Shown: piece by piece, positions 1 through 10,767 of the stretch
Layout of the letters: every line of letters starts with the position of its first letter
Position numbering within the stretch: the stretch's first letter is position 1
Assembly (NCBI RefSeq): GCF_040712315.1
Contig: NC_134019.1
Location: 32,737,373-32,801,372, forward strand
Reading direction: 5' to 3'
DNA from: Castanea sativa
Taxonomy: Eukaryota > Streptophyta > Magnoliopsida > Fagales > Fagaceae
DNA length: 64,000 nucleotides
Position numbers and translations under genes: made by a program
The notes under the pieces: generated by a model
Databases searched by the model: none
The model's input: the letters and a program-made list of their open reading frames with translations, nothing else
What the model was told of the DNA's origin: nothing

Positions 1-372
1 GTGTATTCTATATAATTACTTACTAGATATGTGGCTCACCCCATCAATTACTATTTTCAGATTAAAGCGTAGTTGGGAATATAGAACCTTTGGATCGCTT
101 TGTAAGGTGTGAGGCAGAGCGTGGAAGTTGTAGGCAACTTTAGTATTTCTTGAAGACTTATAGAATTTTAGTAACCTTTATTTTGTAATTCATGTTTTAC
201 ATAGTGGAGATTATTTCCAATTTGTGGAGTTTAGATATTTGTAAGAGGTTTTTAAGAGTATTGTTTCTTTGGAGTTTTAATTTATTTTGGATTGTTTATG
301 TTTATTATTGAGTTATATAAGTTCAGCAAGTTAGTCATGCATCTAAATTCACGTTCCATGGATTTGGGTCAT
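1..372 (-). repeat. Copy A1 of an inverted repeat pair, probable LTR fragment
   Basis: This segment is the reverse complement of 12282-12658, with many substitutions and small indels. Shared landmarks are ATGACCCAAATCCATGGAAC at one end and a GGTGAGCCACGCATCTAG-type sequence at the other. On the minus strand the family begins TGTCATGACCC in copy A2, which resembles the start of a Ty3/gypsy LTR. The copy runs off the left edge of the window, so its full length is unknown. Confidence 0.7.
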
Positions 373-813
373 AGTTAGACTCATACGATAAAGAATGAAA
401 TATGAAGAACAAAATCTTCATTGTAGATGATTGCAAGTATTTAATTAGATGAAGATCTTCAAAAAAAAAAAAACTATAGCATATATCATCATTCATTGTG
501 AAAATTTAAATATTGTGGAACGATTATGACATTCATTATCATTCTTTGTAACATTTTTTGGTGAGTAGGTATTACATTTAGTAAATAGGTTCTAAGAAAT
601 AATTGTCATAGTAAATAGATATTCAAATAGCTATTTTAAATTTAAGTATATGACTTCATACTTCTTCAATAAAAAAATCTATATTAATTTTCTAACTAAA
701 AGGGTACCACGTGCCTTGCATGTGCAACCCACACTAGTGTTTGTAAGATTACGTTACTTTTGTTCTCTTTTTATATCTCATATTTGGAATTAAGTTTGAT
801 GCTAAAAGAAAAT
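373..813. other. AT-rich stretch without a recognised feature
   Basis: I see no open frame, repeat arm or RNA gene here. It lies between the A1 repeat and the left edge of the Tat element. The bases just before the LTR are AAAAT, the presumed 5' half of the element's target-site duplication; the 3' half cannot be checked because the other LTR is truncated. Confidence 0.5.
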
Positions 814-1207
814 TGTTGATGACCATTTTGAGACCCAATAGCAAGAAGAATCCCAACAATATGGGCAGAGGATAGTTAGTGGATGGTTAGAAGAACCATT
901 AAGCCTAGATGGCAGGAGCAGTGGTTCGTAGGCCCATAAAGTACATAAATGGGCTTTGAGGAAAGCAAATGGGCCTAAAGGAGCCCAAAAAGAGAAGTAG
1001 AAAATCCATGGGCATTATGTGACCTAGCAAAGTAAGAATGGGTCACGGCAAGCCCGAAGTAATGAAGTAAGAAAGTAAGGGGTTGATGGGAAACCCATGA
1101 GCCCAAGGATGAGGAATAAGGTAATTGGGTTAGGGGGCCCAAGGGAGTTAGTAAAAGCCCATGGGTATGCAGAATTAGGAAATGGGACAAGGATACCCAA
1201 GGAAAGC
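814..1207 (+). repeat. Truncated 5' LTR of the Tat element
   Basis: It aligns with 10768-11162 at high identity, including the GGGCAGAGGATAGTTAGT and GGCAGGAGCAGTGGTT segments. Homology stops at CCCAAGGAAAGC (1196-1207), which also occurs in the 3' LTR at 11151-11162. Beyond it the 3' LTR continues for some 650 bases, while here coding sequence begins. The LTR tail, primer-binding site, gag and protease were therefore probably lost in one deletion. Confidence 0.8.
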
Positions 1208-1832
1208 TCAGTATTAAAACCACGAGGTACCTTTGTACCTAGGTGGGAAGACATCCAAAGTGATCCAGAACCTGATCTAAGGGAGTTGCTATCGCAGAAG
1301 AAGAAAAGGAAGGAAGCACCCGCTGTAGAGTCAGATGACACACTACAATGTGTCAAGGTCCGAGGCCCTGATGGTAGGATTGTATAAAAATTATGAAGGT
1401 GCGCGGGGCCCACATGTGAAATGTAAGCAGGCCCCAGACAAGAGTGGCAGCTCAAAAGCTTGGTGTGTTGTGTGGCTCAAGAAAGCTTGGAGGAGGAGAG
1501 TAATAAAGAGAAAGATGAGGAAGTTATGGCAGAAAAGGATGTACAGGTTGTGGCAGAAGAAAAATTGGAGGAAATTAACCTGGGGTTGGACCCACAGGAA
1601 CCAAGACCCATCTCAATTAGTTCAAGACTGTCAGGAAAAGGAGAAATTAGAATTGATACTGTTGCTGAAAGAATTCAAAGATGTCTTCGCATGGGATTAC
1701 AATGAAATACCAGGATTGAATCCTAGGCTACTAGTGCATACATTGAATGTGGACCCCGAGGCCAAGCTAGTGGCCCAACCTGCCAGGATATTCCACATTG
1801 AGATAGAAGAGCCAATAGTCAAGGAGGTATAG
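1208..1832 (+). pseudogene. Broken gag-pol linker upstream of reverse transcriptase (Tat)
   Basis: Three frames carry consecutive pieces of one polyprotein. The first reads PRWEDIQSDPEPDLRELL (from about 1240), then an acidic Glu-rich stretch (about 1460-1600), then LLLKEFKDVFAWDYNEIPGL (about 1655-1715) and a proline-poor lead into RT. The FAWDYNEIPGL motif is the conserved segment just N-terminal to RT in this lineage. No aspartic-protease DTG/DSG motif is present. Frameshifts occur near 1380, 1460 and 1640, and a stop codon lies at 1831. No start codon is assigned because the true N-terminus is deleted. Confidence 0.75.
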
Positions 1833-2570
1833 AAATTGCTGGCCGCAAGATTCATTAAGCCCATTCAACACCCGCGCTGGCTATCTAACATAGTGCTAGT
1901 GAAGAAGTAGAACGGGTAGATAAGGTATTGTGTGGATTTCAGAAATCTCAAAGGACGAATTTCCACTACCAAACATGGATCTACTGATAGATTCTACGAT
2001 AGGGAGTGCCATGTTTTCATTCATGGAAAAATTTAGTGGGTACAATCAGATTAGAATGGCGCCAAAGGATGCAGAGAAAACTGCTTTCAAAACGCCCATA
2101 GGCAAATTCTACTACACTATGATGCCTTTTGGATTGAAAAATGCAGGTGCAACTTATCAACGAACAATGACGACTATATTCCAAGACATGATGCATCAGG
2201 AACTGGAGGACTATGTGGATGACATAGTGGTGAAATCAAAGAACCGAGAAGAGCATGCCCAAGTTTTGAGATGGGTATTTAAGAGATGTAGGGCTTTCAA
2301 ACTGAGGACGAACCCCTTCAAGTGTGCATTTGGAGTGTCGTTTAGGAAATTCTTGGGTTTCCTGGTTCACAGCAGAGGAATAGACGTAGACCCGGCCAAA
2401 ACTATGGCCATAGCAACCATGAAAGCACCAACCACAGTGAAGGAGTTAAAAAGTTTCTTGGGGAAAGTCTCATATATCCGGAGATTCATCCCTGGATTGG
2501 CATCAATTACTATCGCTTTCGCCAGATTGCTCAAGAAGGGACAAAGTTTTGAGTGGAAAGAAGCACAGTA
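1833..2570 (+). pseudogene. Ty3/gypsy reverse transcriptase fragment
   Basis: RT copied the element RNA into DNA. The fragment contains FIKPIQHPRWLSNIV (fingers), then DEFPLPNMDLLID, FSGYNQIRMAPKDAEKTAF, MPFGLKNAGATYQR and the catalytic YVDD at 2212-2223, followed by KFLGFLVHSRGI and the thumb/connection LKSFLGKVSYIRRFIPGL. Stops at 1831, about 1909 and 1917 and a frame loss near 1945 (the usual linker before KDEFP is missing) disable it. From about 1945 to 2570 one frame is open for 213 codons. The catalytic aspartates are intact, so the inactivation lies elsewhere. Confidence 0.9.
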
Positions 2571-3080
2571 GACAGCCTTCAGAAGGCTGCAGCAGATCAT
2601 GATGAACATTCCTACTATGCAAGCCCCCAATCCGCAAAAGCCATTGTTACTCTACCTAGCCACCAACTCATATGCCATAGGTGCATTGATTGCCCAAGAA
2701 GATAAATGTGGCATTAAGAAACCAGTTTACTACATCAGTCGTGTCTTAAAGGATACAGAAACTCGTTACCGAAGGGCAGAAAAGGCATGCTGGCCATAGT
2801 ATATGCCTCGCAAAGACTACGCCATTATTTCTTGGCCTACAAAGTGTCGCTAATGACTAGGTCTCACTCAATCAAAGCTTTGTTGCGGCAGCTAATTCTT
2901 TTCGGCAGAATATCCTAATGGTTGCTACAATTGTCACAATACGACTTGAAAGAGGGAACGCCCAAGGCAGTAAAAAGTCAATCCATAGCAAACTTGCTGG
3001 CACAATTCTCAGGAGAAGAAGAATTCCTGCTGGATGACTATGTCCCAGGAGAAGTAGCTATGGCAGAAAAAGTCAGAGAG
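2571..3080 (+). pseudogene. Retroelement RNase H (pol-type) and connection
   Basis: The frame reads KPLLLYLATNSYAIGALIAQ, then KKPVYYISRVLKDTETRY and RAEKACW, the classical RT-associated RNase H of Ty3/gypsy elements. It is cut by a stop at about 2797, but homologous sequence (the HYFLAY and WLLQLSQYDLK-like parts) continues in other frames to about 3070. It directly follows the RT segment and precedes a second, different RNase H. Confidence 0.8.
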
Positions 3081-3530
3081 CAATAGGTGATAAAGTTTGA
3101 TAGGTCTTCTACCACCCAATTAAGAGGAGTGGGAGTAGTTTTGTATCATGAAAAAGGCAAGGCTGTGATACTTTCATTCAAATTAGAATTCCCCTGTTCA
3201 AACAACACGGCAAAATATGAGGTTTACCTAATTAAGTTAGCCACAACCCTTGAAATGGGGATCAAGCATTTAAAGGTAATGGGTGACTCGAGCCTGGTGG
3301 TTTGCCAACCCAAGGGAAGCTTCTCTTTGAAGGAGCCTAGGTTAGCCCGTACATAACAATGGCCCAGAAGATGGAAGAAAAGTTCTCAACTTTTGAGATA
3401 GAGCATGCCCCCCAAGGAACGAGAATCGGTATGCAGATGCATTGGCCGCGTTAGGCTCACAAATAATTTTTGAAGGAGATAGCACCAGGGTAGAAGTCAG
3501 CAAGAGGAACAATATGAAGAAGATTGGAGG
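3081..3530 (+). pseudogene. Second, archaeal-type RNase H (aRNH) of the Tat element
   Basis: The open segment reads KFDRSSTTQLRGVGVVLY, SFKLEFPCSNNTAKYEVYL and LKVMGDSSLVVCQ. This is the fold of an archaeal/plant-type RNase H: an aspartate in the KFDGS-like start, a glutamate in the AEYE-like helix (here AKYE) and an aspartate in GDS. The start motif is changed to DRSS. Plant Tat elements are known for carrying this second RNase H. The frame breaks near 3340 and continues as IEHAP and ALAALGSQIIF-like sequence. Confidence 0.8.
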
Positions 3531-4031
3531 ATTCCTATAAAGGAAGCTTTGATAAAGGCAGAAGATATGACAGAATTGAAGGTGCTAAAAGACTACACCT
3601 TGGTAAGAGGAGAATTGTACCGCAGGATGTCAAGTGGGGTCTTGTCTAGATGTGTGGAACAAAAGAAAGCCCAAAGAAAGTTGAAGGAAATGCTTGACAA
3701 GACCTGCGGATCCTGCTAAGAAGTCAACCTTTACTGCAGACTTTAAAGGGTAGGTTTCTATTGGCAATGTATGGGCAAGGATGCAGATCAAGTCCAAACC
3801 CAATGCGAGACCTACCAGCTTGCAGCAAACAGAAAGGAAAGTTATGCCATATTCATCAGCGAAGATTGGAGAAGTCCATTCATGCAGTACTTGACAGAAG
3901 ATATTCTGCCACAAAAGCACAGTGAAAGATATAAGCTTAAGAGGTTGGCAACACGATACTTTTTTGCATAATAGTCCTTTTCAAAAAAGGGTATGATAGG
4001 GACCCATTACGATGTTCGGGTCCCGAGGAAG
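3531..4031 (+). pseudogene. Pol linker with first zinc-binding-like module
   Basis: Translation gives RGELYRRMSSGVLSRCVEQ, then LDKTCGSC, GFYWQCMGKDADQVQTQC and LAANRKESYA, followed by SERYKLKRLATRYF. This resembles the H2C2 zinc-binding domain that precedes retroviral-type integrases. A second such module follows at 5285-5470, so the family carries two in tandem. Stops are present at 3539, about 3718 and 3969. The reading GPEE ends at 4031, where the nested LTR begins, and resumes after it. Confidence 0.65.
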
Positions 4032-5279
4032 TGATAACGCCTTAAAATGTATACTTGTTATATATTTATGTGGGCGTTATCTCCTTATTACTATGCTTAA
4101 TTTGTATAAACTAAGTCATGATTTGCATTAGTCCCTATTATTTATCTTTACATAATTTCTTGAATAAGATGCCATTCATTGTATGTAATTTTATACTTTC
4201 AGGAAATCATGTGAGAAAGATGAGTTTACAGGAATTTGTAAGAGAATAGAGGCCAAACTAAAATTAAGTGGAGCTAAAGGACCATGCTTAAATGTCTAAT
4301 AAGGTGCAGCTGGAGTGCTTGGATCGTCTACCATGATTGGAAGTTTCAAATAAGAAAAGAAAACAAGGAGACAGAATTTGAAAATGAAAAATCTAATCTG
4401 AGCACCGATCAGTATTTTGGGGGTATCTCTCTCCTCAAAAATCCAATTGACACAAGGCTAGATGGGTTGGAACCGTGACTTAATTATCTACAACTTTTCA
4501 GTTTTGAATTTTTTGAAATTCTCAATTTTTAAGGCCGAAATTAACTCACAAGTTACCGCTGTAAACTTGGACTAAAAATAAAATAGTAAAAGTTTTATTT
4601 TCTTTGAACACTTTTATATTAGGATTTTGTAGGGAGGCTGAGAGAACGAATTTTGGGCAAAGAAAACTTGTATTTTTCCTTTCTCTAATGGCAGCCTAAA
4701 CTCTTTTCTAGGGTTAGGGGTTATGTTTCTTCTATATGGTATGAATATTCAATGTGATTCTTTCTAAGATTTTATCAACAACATATTTGATTGTTCAATT
4801 AGATTTTTTTTGATGTATTAGTTCTTCCATGCTTTCAATAAGTTCAATCATGTTTTTCTTATTGTTTAGATGAATTTCTAATAGTTTCAAATAGAAATTA
4901 GATTTTAAAGTGAATGGGTTTTTTTGAAAAACTTTTCTAACCGCATTATTAATCGAGGTTATCATGCGTTCTTGAATTGTCTCAATTCAACTGAATCATA
5001 AGTTTTTAATTGTATAAGAATAGTCAATTATGAAATAGATATTTTCTTAGATCACAAAGAATCCCATATCGATATAGGGAAACACCCCGATGCCCTAGTA
5101 TTTACATTATTGATTTAAATTGGCTTTTATTAATATTCTTGTTAACAATCACCAAGCAAAAGTACTTTTTTTCTTCATCCAAATTCTTTTTTTAATTATA
5201 TTGTCTTTGAATTTACCCTGCTCCTTGTGGTTCAACCTCGGTACTCCGAGAATTATATTGCTACGATTTCCTGCACTTA
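4032..5279 (+). mobile_element. Solo LTR (1248 bp) nested in the pol region
   Basis: The pol reading frame is interrupted between a Glu-Glu codon pair (GAGGAA, ending 4030) and GTGAGCAAGCAGGAAGC at 5283. Joining the flanks restores the expected reading without a gap. The insert starts TGATAACGCC, ends in a TTCCTGCACTTA sequence, and its last part (TGGTTCAACCTCGGTACTCC) resembles the 3' end of many plant LTRs. The flanks GGAAG (4027-4031) and GGAG (5280-5283) look like a 5-bp target duplication that has lost one base. No internal domain is present, so it is a solo LTR. Superfamily not assigned. Confidence 0.75.
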
Positions 5280-5283
5280 GGAG

Positions 5284-5480
5284 TGAGCAAGCAGGAAGCA
5301 AGAGAGATGATAAAAGAAGTACATGTAGGAGAGTGTGGGGAACACCAGGGGAAGAAAAAGTTGTACAGATGCTTGCTAAAAGTGGGTTACTACTGGCCCA
5401 CCTTGAAGAAGGATACAACAGAATTTGTAAAAAAAAAATGCCACAGCTCCAAGTACAAGCCAACCTAACTCATACTCATT
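5284..5480 (+). pseudogene. Integrase zinc-binding (HHCC-type) domain, degenerate
   Basis: The frame reads EVHVGECGEHQGKKKLYRC and then VGYYWPTLKKDTTEFVKKKC. The two histidines (VHVG and EHQG) are kept. The C-x2-C pair is damaged: a run of A adds a base near 5430 and the second cysteine is serine. It continues the pol sequence broken by the nested LTR just upstream. Confidence 0.75.
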
Positions 5481-6380
5481 CGCAGAACTTGCACAACATG
5501 GTCACCCCATGGCCCTTCCACACTTGGGGGCTTGATTTGATGGAGCCAGTTCATCCACCATCACGTGGATACATATGGATCCTAGTGGCTACAGAGTACT
5601 TCACTAAATGGGCAGAGGCAGAACCGTTTTGAAAAGTCACGAGAGGAGCAGTAACAAACTTCATCAAGGAGAACATAATTGTGAGGTTTGGGGTACCCCA
5701 TAGGATTATCAGTGACAATGGCACCTCGTTTGTCAACAGTGGTGTAAGGAAGATGTTGGAATTCTACCAAGTTAAGCACCATCGTTCATTGCCCTATTAC
5801 CCTTAAGGAAATGGGCAGGTAGAGGCAACAAACAAGATCCTTATAAAGATCATCAGCAAAATGAGCCAAAAATATACAAGAGAATTGGCAACACACTTAC
5901 CAGATTCTCTTTGGGCTTACAGAAATTCACCAAAGTCAGCTACAGGTGTTTCACCATTTTCCTTGGTCTATGGAACAGAGGTAATGAGCTTGGCAGAAGT
6001 GATGACTCCATCTTTAAGAGTTATGCAGATGCTGGAGAAAGAAAAAGGAGTTTTTACGGCAAAAAGATGTGAAGACCTAGAAGAGCTTGATGAAAAAAGG
6101 GAAAAGGCCCAAAAGCACAGCCGCAAATATAGACAAAGGATGACTAAAGCCTATGGCAAAATGACTAAGGAGAGGGTGTTTGAAGAAGGACAGCTCGTGT
6201 TAAAGGTAGCGGACCACATTAGGCGAGGTATGGCAGGACAATCTAAGTTTTCACCAAAGTGGGAGGGACCTTTTGTGATGAGAGAAGCACATGCAAGTAG
6301 GTATTATTGTTTGGCCTAGATGGATGGCAAAGATCTGATGGATCCCGTAAGTGGCAAGTGGCTGAAACGTTATTATGCTT
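5481..6380 (+). pseudogene. Ty3/gypsy integrase core and C-terminal domain
   Basis: The integrase would have inserted the DNA copy into the genome. The DDE residues are all visible: D in HTWGLDLMEP (about 5533), D in IISDNGTSF (about 5715) and E in GNGQVEATNK (about 5820). The C-terminal part keeps SLWAYRNSPKSATG, PFSLVYGTEVM and the GPY/F-like KWEGPFVMREAHAS (about 6260-6295), ending KWLKRYYA before a stop at about 6379. Stops at 5630, 5803 and 6317 make it inactive. C-to-T changes (a CAA codon turned TAA at 5803) fit methylation-driven decay. Confidence 0.9.
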
Positions 6381-6676
6381 AAAAGAAAAAGCCATGGAGT
6401 TGTCCCTTTTGTTTAAGTGAGTTTTATGTATCCTTTTCCTTCAAGTGACTATGTCACAAGACAAGATTGTAACATGCTTTTTAAAAGTGTAATGAAAAAG
6501 TATGAAGTAGTATGAAAGCATACTATGTCATAGTAATAGCAAAAGCAATAACAAAGTGTAGCATCATATTTACAAACCCAAACTATGGCAGTCATATCAG
6601 ACTCGCCAAATAAGTGTTATAGGAAACAAAACAAAAAATGTGTACTAAAAAAAATATATAAGGGGAAACTACATCA
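6381..6676. other. Spacer between pol and the antisense gene
   Basis: There is no open frame of note. The two convergent coding regions of the Tat element, pol on the plus strand and the antisense gene on the minus strand, meet here, so the 3' ends of both transcripts would lie in this spacer. I see no clear terminator signal. Confidence 0.45.
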
Positions 6677-7281
6677 TCAACGAAGCCCAGAAATAAGAGG
6701 CTGATCTCCAAAACAGCTGGATCCACCAATGCTAGAAAGAAGGCACTCACGACGACCCTCTAAGTCTGCCACCTCCTTCCTTAGAGACTCGATGCGTGTA
6801 TCAATGGCATCAACAGCAGCCTGAACCTTCTTCATGAAGAAGGCTCGAGCAATCTCACGAAGATGGTCCAGAATGAACTCCACAGCAAAGCCCACGCTAA
6901 CAAGCTCCTATACCGCAGCCCTCCACTGCAGGATCCTCTCGGTGGAAACAGTGTCAATAAAGTTATGCTCGATGTCGTTCATCACGCTCCCCAGCAACTT
7001 CAAAAAGTGTTCTCTAGTAGAACGGCCAAGGCAGAATCCCTGCATGAAGTCACCGCGGCTGCTATAGACCGCCTCTAGATGAAAAGCACAATCCTTAGGA
7101 AATCTGAAGCCATGGAAGTCAATATAGGGAGGCTCAAAACCCCAGAAGTTTGTAGGATCGAGGTCATTGACCTTAGGCTGATCTAAACGAGTAAAGATGA
7201 CTACAGCCTCATTCACAGGATCCAGAACTATGGCAGAACTGCTACCCACCTCAAACTGAGAAAGGGCAATGGGAATCAGAC

Positions 7282-7380
7282 CTGGTAAGAGATGTGAAGC
7301 ACGGTATAAAAGACTATGAAGTAAGCAGATTGAATTTATAATGAAAGAACAAGGAAGAGAAGGAAAGGAGGAAAACTTAC
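7282..7380 (-). other. Intron of the antisense gene (99 bp)
   Basis: On the minus strand the donor is CTTG|GTAAGTTTTC and the acceptor CTCTTACCAG|GTCTGATT, with a pyrimidine-rich tract between. Splicing joins the codons for TGLG directly to LIPIALSQFEVG. Its length is a multiple of three and it has no stop, so an unspliced message would also read through. Confidence 0.7.
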
Positions 7381-7521
7381 CAAGACCTGTGAGAATGGGG
7401 GCTGTGGGAATGGCAGAAACTAGTGCTGTGGGAATGGCAGAAACAAACACTGTAGGTGTGGTAGGAGAGCTGGCTGTAGGCATCGCTGTGCCTACTGCAA
7501 CTCTTGGCTCCTCAAAAGTCT

Positions 7522-7607
7522 CTGCAATCAGAGGAACAGACATGCAAAGTAAAGGGAGACCGCATTAAAGGGTTATACAGATATGTGTGTGTGTGCATGT
7601 GTGTGTG

Positions 7608-7648
<41 letters not shown>

Positions 7649-7712
7649 AGGAGAAGAAATAGGAGGGCAATGAAAAAAAGGGGGGGACTTAACAAACAAG
7701 AGAGATATATAC
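7522..7712 (-). other. Intron of the antisense gene (191 bp) with microsatellite
   Basis: The donor is TTCATGG|GTATATATC and the acceptor CTCTGATTGCAG|AGACTTTTG. Splicing completes a GAG codon and gives HEAEFMETFEEPRVAVG in one frame. The intron holds a TG/TA-type microsatellite at 7583-7645. Confidence 0.7.
7583..7645. repeat. Compound (TG)n(TA)n microsatellite
   Basis: An interrupted run of TG dinucleotides is followed by a run of TA dinucleotides. It lies inside the 191-bp intron of the antisense gene. Confidence 0.95.
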
Positions 7713-10415
7713 CCATGAACTCAGCCTCATGGTCAACACTCTCCTCTCCATCAGAATCAGAAATCCTCTTCTTCATGGTCGGCTCGTCATCAGGATCCTC
7801 AAGAACATCCTTAAATCCCTCAGATGACAAGTCTGCGTCAAGCCTACGTGTAGCAGAGCTAGGGATGGAAGAAGGGGTAACCACCAACGAAGAACCATCC
7901 TTCACGGCCTGAGACAGAGTCGCGAAGGGATCACTGTTAGAGATAACGAAAGGTATAGCAGGAAAGGCAACCTCAGTCTAAGCAATAACGGGAGAAATGG
8001 CCTCCTCTTGGGGAGTAAGTGTCTCGACAAAAATGGGAGTATTCTCACTAACCCTCTTAGTATGAGTACCCTCATCTATGGGTATCGATTCAATGGAAGG
8101 GGTAGAAGCCTCAACAGGAACTCCCTATGTAGCAACAGGAGTGGCAGAAGCTGTGGCCTCAAACACCACATCAACCCCATCAAAGCAACCTTCCATTGTG
8201 TGCCCATAGAAGCAGAAATCTCCTCAGTCGTAGGGTGATATATAAAGATAGGCTCGGGCTTAGCTTGGGAAACAAAAAAAAAATGAGGAAGAGAGGAATA
8301 CATAAGGGTTAGTGATGCAATAAAAAGAAAAAAAGAAAGGATGGCAGAAAGGGGGATGGGACAACCAATGGCATATGGCAAGGGAAATATGTGCAAAAGA
8401 GAAGAAAAAGAAGAAGAAAAGGAAGGAGACATTCCTCAAACTCAGGCTCATCATGTAATATAGGACGGGTGGTAGACGCAACCTCCTTGAGCTTAGACTG
8501 GAAAAGAAAAGAAAAATAAAAGACAAGAATAAAGAGATGAGTCAACGAATACACGAGGTTTGCCGTAGAAAAGCTCTATAAAGAATATAAAGAAGACAAA
8601 GCAAAGTTAGAGATAACATATTCTCCTCTCAGCAGTGGTGGACGCAGGAGGGGGAGATGACTTTCTCTTGCTGCCTAAGGTCTTATTAGAAGGAGGAGCA
8701 TCAGTAGATGGCTGCGGAGCAATAGGCTTAGACTTACCAGCAGTAAGGCGCCTGCTAGAACGAGTGCGAGCAGAAGGGAGAGGAGAGCCCTCTAAAGCTA
8801 TGTTACCTGTGGGAGAAAGGTCACTCCCAAAAGGTACAATGTCTAAACAAGCCTTAGAAGAATCATCACCCTTCTTGGCAGACTTAGACTTGGTAGAACT
8901 CTTCTTAACGGGCGCAGAAACGTTTGTCACCTTTATTTTCTTCTCCCAACCTGTGGGATAGTCACCAGCATGTCAAAACCACCCTCTATCCACTCAAAAA
9001 TGGCAGACCAACTCCGTTTTCTAGCGCATGCTAACACAGACTTAGTGGGCAAAAGCAGTCGAGAGTTGGTAGAAATAACTGCACTAAGTCCATCAGGAGG
9101 AATAAGAGAAAAACCATTGTTGCCCCATCAACTCCTTCTCAAATGAGGTCATCACAGCCTGCCAGTATCCGTGCATGGCAGCAGTACAAATATCCTCTCT
9201 CTGTGAACCTGGAATAGTGACTGCAATAAAACCCTTACTCCAAAACTCAAAGGCAATGTACCACAGGATTGGCCGAGCAGAAGTAGGGGACTCTAGAAAG
9301 GAAGAAAGGTCATCAGGGATATCTTGATCTAGTCTAAATTGTCTTCTCACCCTATTAGCAGGATAGTGCACAAACTTAACACCCTCATCAGCTAGATAAG
9401 GCAACCACCCAGCATTAGTGGCTGCTAAATAAGTAATACCCCTCTCCTCAAAGCCAGTCAACGGGGTAATGGTCCCAGCAGTATCAACAAATGCACCCAT
9501 CACAGAATCAGCACATGTATAACCCGTGCTTAAGTTCCTATAAGCTCTCCAAGAAAACCCAACTCCTTTATCAAAAAACTTAACAACAGGGTGTCCAATC
9601 GGCTTCAAACCAACCCAATGAAAAGCCAATGGAAAATCAGACTCAAACCGGCCACAAAAATCAATGATGACCCTTCGAACACGACTGGTATCTCTCCTTG
9701 GCAAAGCGGACAGGCCTACACTTTGCCAAATGCCTAGCATAGTGCTCATACAACAGATGCTGCAGAATGGTACTGTGAACGGAGGAGGTAACTATGTGGC
9801 AGGAACCCACCTGATCCTCATCACTCCGCAGGATTTCCAATTGAACATACAAATGTCCCAAGAACATGGGTGCCAACGGTAGACTCACCCCAACAGATAT
9901 CTTAATGGCTAACTGAAAATACAAAGGCTTCATGGCATAGTGAGGATGAGAGCCAAAAATGAACTTACAAAGCCAAAATGTAGCACCTCCATAAAGCCCA
10001 GGTCAAACAACTCGTTGTCCATCCATTCTTTCCAACCCAAAGCAGTACCTGATCCAAATTTGAAGAGAATGGGCACGGGGAGCAAAGTACCTTGACGGAT
10101 AACAAGATTGGGAATTGAAGAAGCCAACGAAGTCCAAGATATGTCCATGTTGCGATAGTAAAGGGCAAGCCACACATGGCCCGGCATCGGCAGCGTGTAA
10201 TCACCGAGTACTTTTGGGAAATGGGCACGGGTATCATACCAAGGGTCCATGAGAGAAGCGCACTCACTATCGAGATTGCATCGTGCCTCCTCCTTATTGG
10301 AATGGTCCGATTAGGAATAGACGGCCTCTTCGCCTACATCTCGCACAGCAGGAGCATCAGAGACAACCTCTTTTCCCTTACGACGGGAAGAACCTTAGCC
10401 TTTCGCTAGCGCCAT

Positions 10416-10755
10416 GGTGTAGCGGTTGATCGAAATAAATGGATGATAGTGTTTGAGAGAGAGAACAAGGTGAAGAAAGGGAAAAGGAGAAAGTGTTTGT
10501 GTTTGGAATGTGAAGGGAATCTCTCTTAAGTACCAATGTCATTAAAGTTAACGCGAAAGGATGCGGAAGCTGTGTTTCAAAATAACTGCTAAATTGGAAA
10601 ATTCAAAAAGACAACACTGTTAATGGCAAGAAAAGAAAAACATACCAGTTGGGGTCCACTGTTCGAAAAAGCTCGTAAAGAGAAAGAAAAAGAAAGACAG
10701 AAGGGATAGGAAAGTCTTTTATTTGTATATGAACCGCAGGAACACTTTATATGCT
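10416..10755. other. Upstream region of the antisense gene, before the polypurine tract
   Basis: There is no coding frame. On the minus strand it is the presumed leader and promoter of the antisense gene, with a CT-rich run near 10455-10500. On the plus strand it leads into the 3' LTR. Confidence 0.4.
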
Positions 10756-10767
10756 TAGGGGGCTAAA
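10756..10767 (+). promoter_or_regulatory. Polypurine tract of the Tat element
   Basis: TTAGGGGGCTAAA lies immediately before the 3' LTR start TGTTGATG at 10768. A G-rich tract in this position is the plus-strand DNA primer site of LTR retroelements. Confidence 0.85.

Larger units (their letters stand above)
6677..10415 (-). pseudogene. Antisense plant-mobile-domain-like gene of the Tat element
   Basis: A long broken gene runs opposite to pol. From an ATG at 10415 it reads GDYTLPMPGHVWLALYYRN, then PHYAMKPLYFQLAIKISVG, DFCGRFESDFPLAFHWVG, ITYLAATNAGWLPYLADEG and PANRVRRQFRLDQDIPDD. The last motif matches the end of plant mobile domain (PMD) proteins. A Ser/Lys/Pro-rich basic linker (8930-8607) and an acidic DPDDEPTMKKR segment (about 7790) follow, then a C-terminal coiled-coil-like part with IDTRIESLRKEVADLEGRR (6840-6680). 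Two introns (7282-7380 and 7522-7712) have GT-AG ends and splice in frame. Stops near 10397 and 7980, a frameshift near 9672 and a deletion near 9970 that removes the PMD core disable it. Antisense extra ORFs are known in Tat elements; the function is unknown. Confidence 0.72.

Noticed and set aside
9913..9968. Apparent 56-bp GT-AG intron in the antisense gene
   Set aside because: Reading straight through in another frame gives CKFIFGSHPHYAMKPLYFQL, which fits a continuous exon. The break is better explained by a deletion and frameshift, and 56 bp is short for a plant intron.
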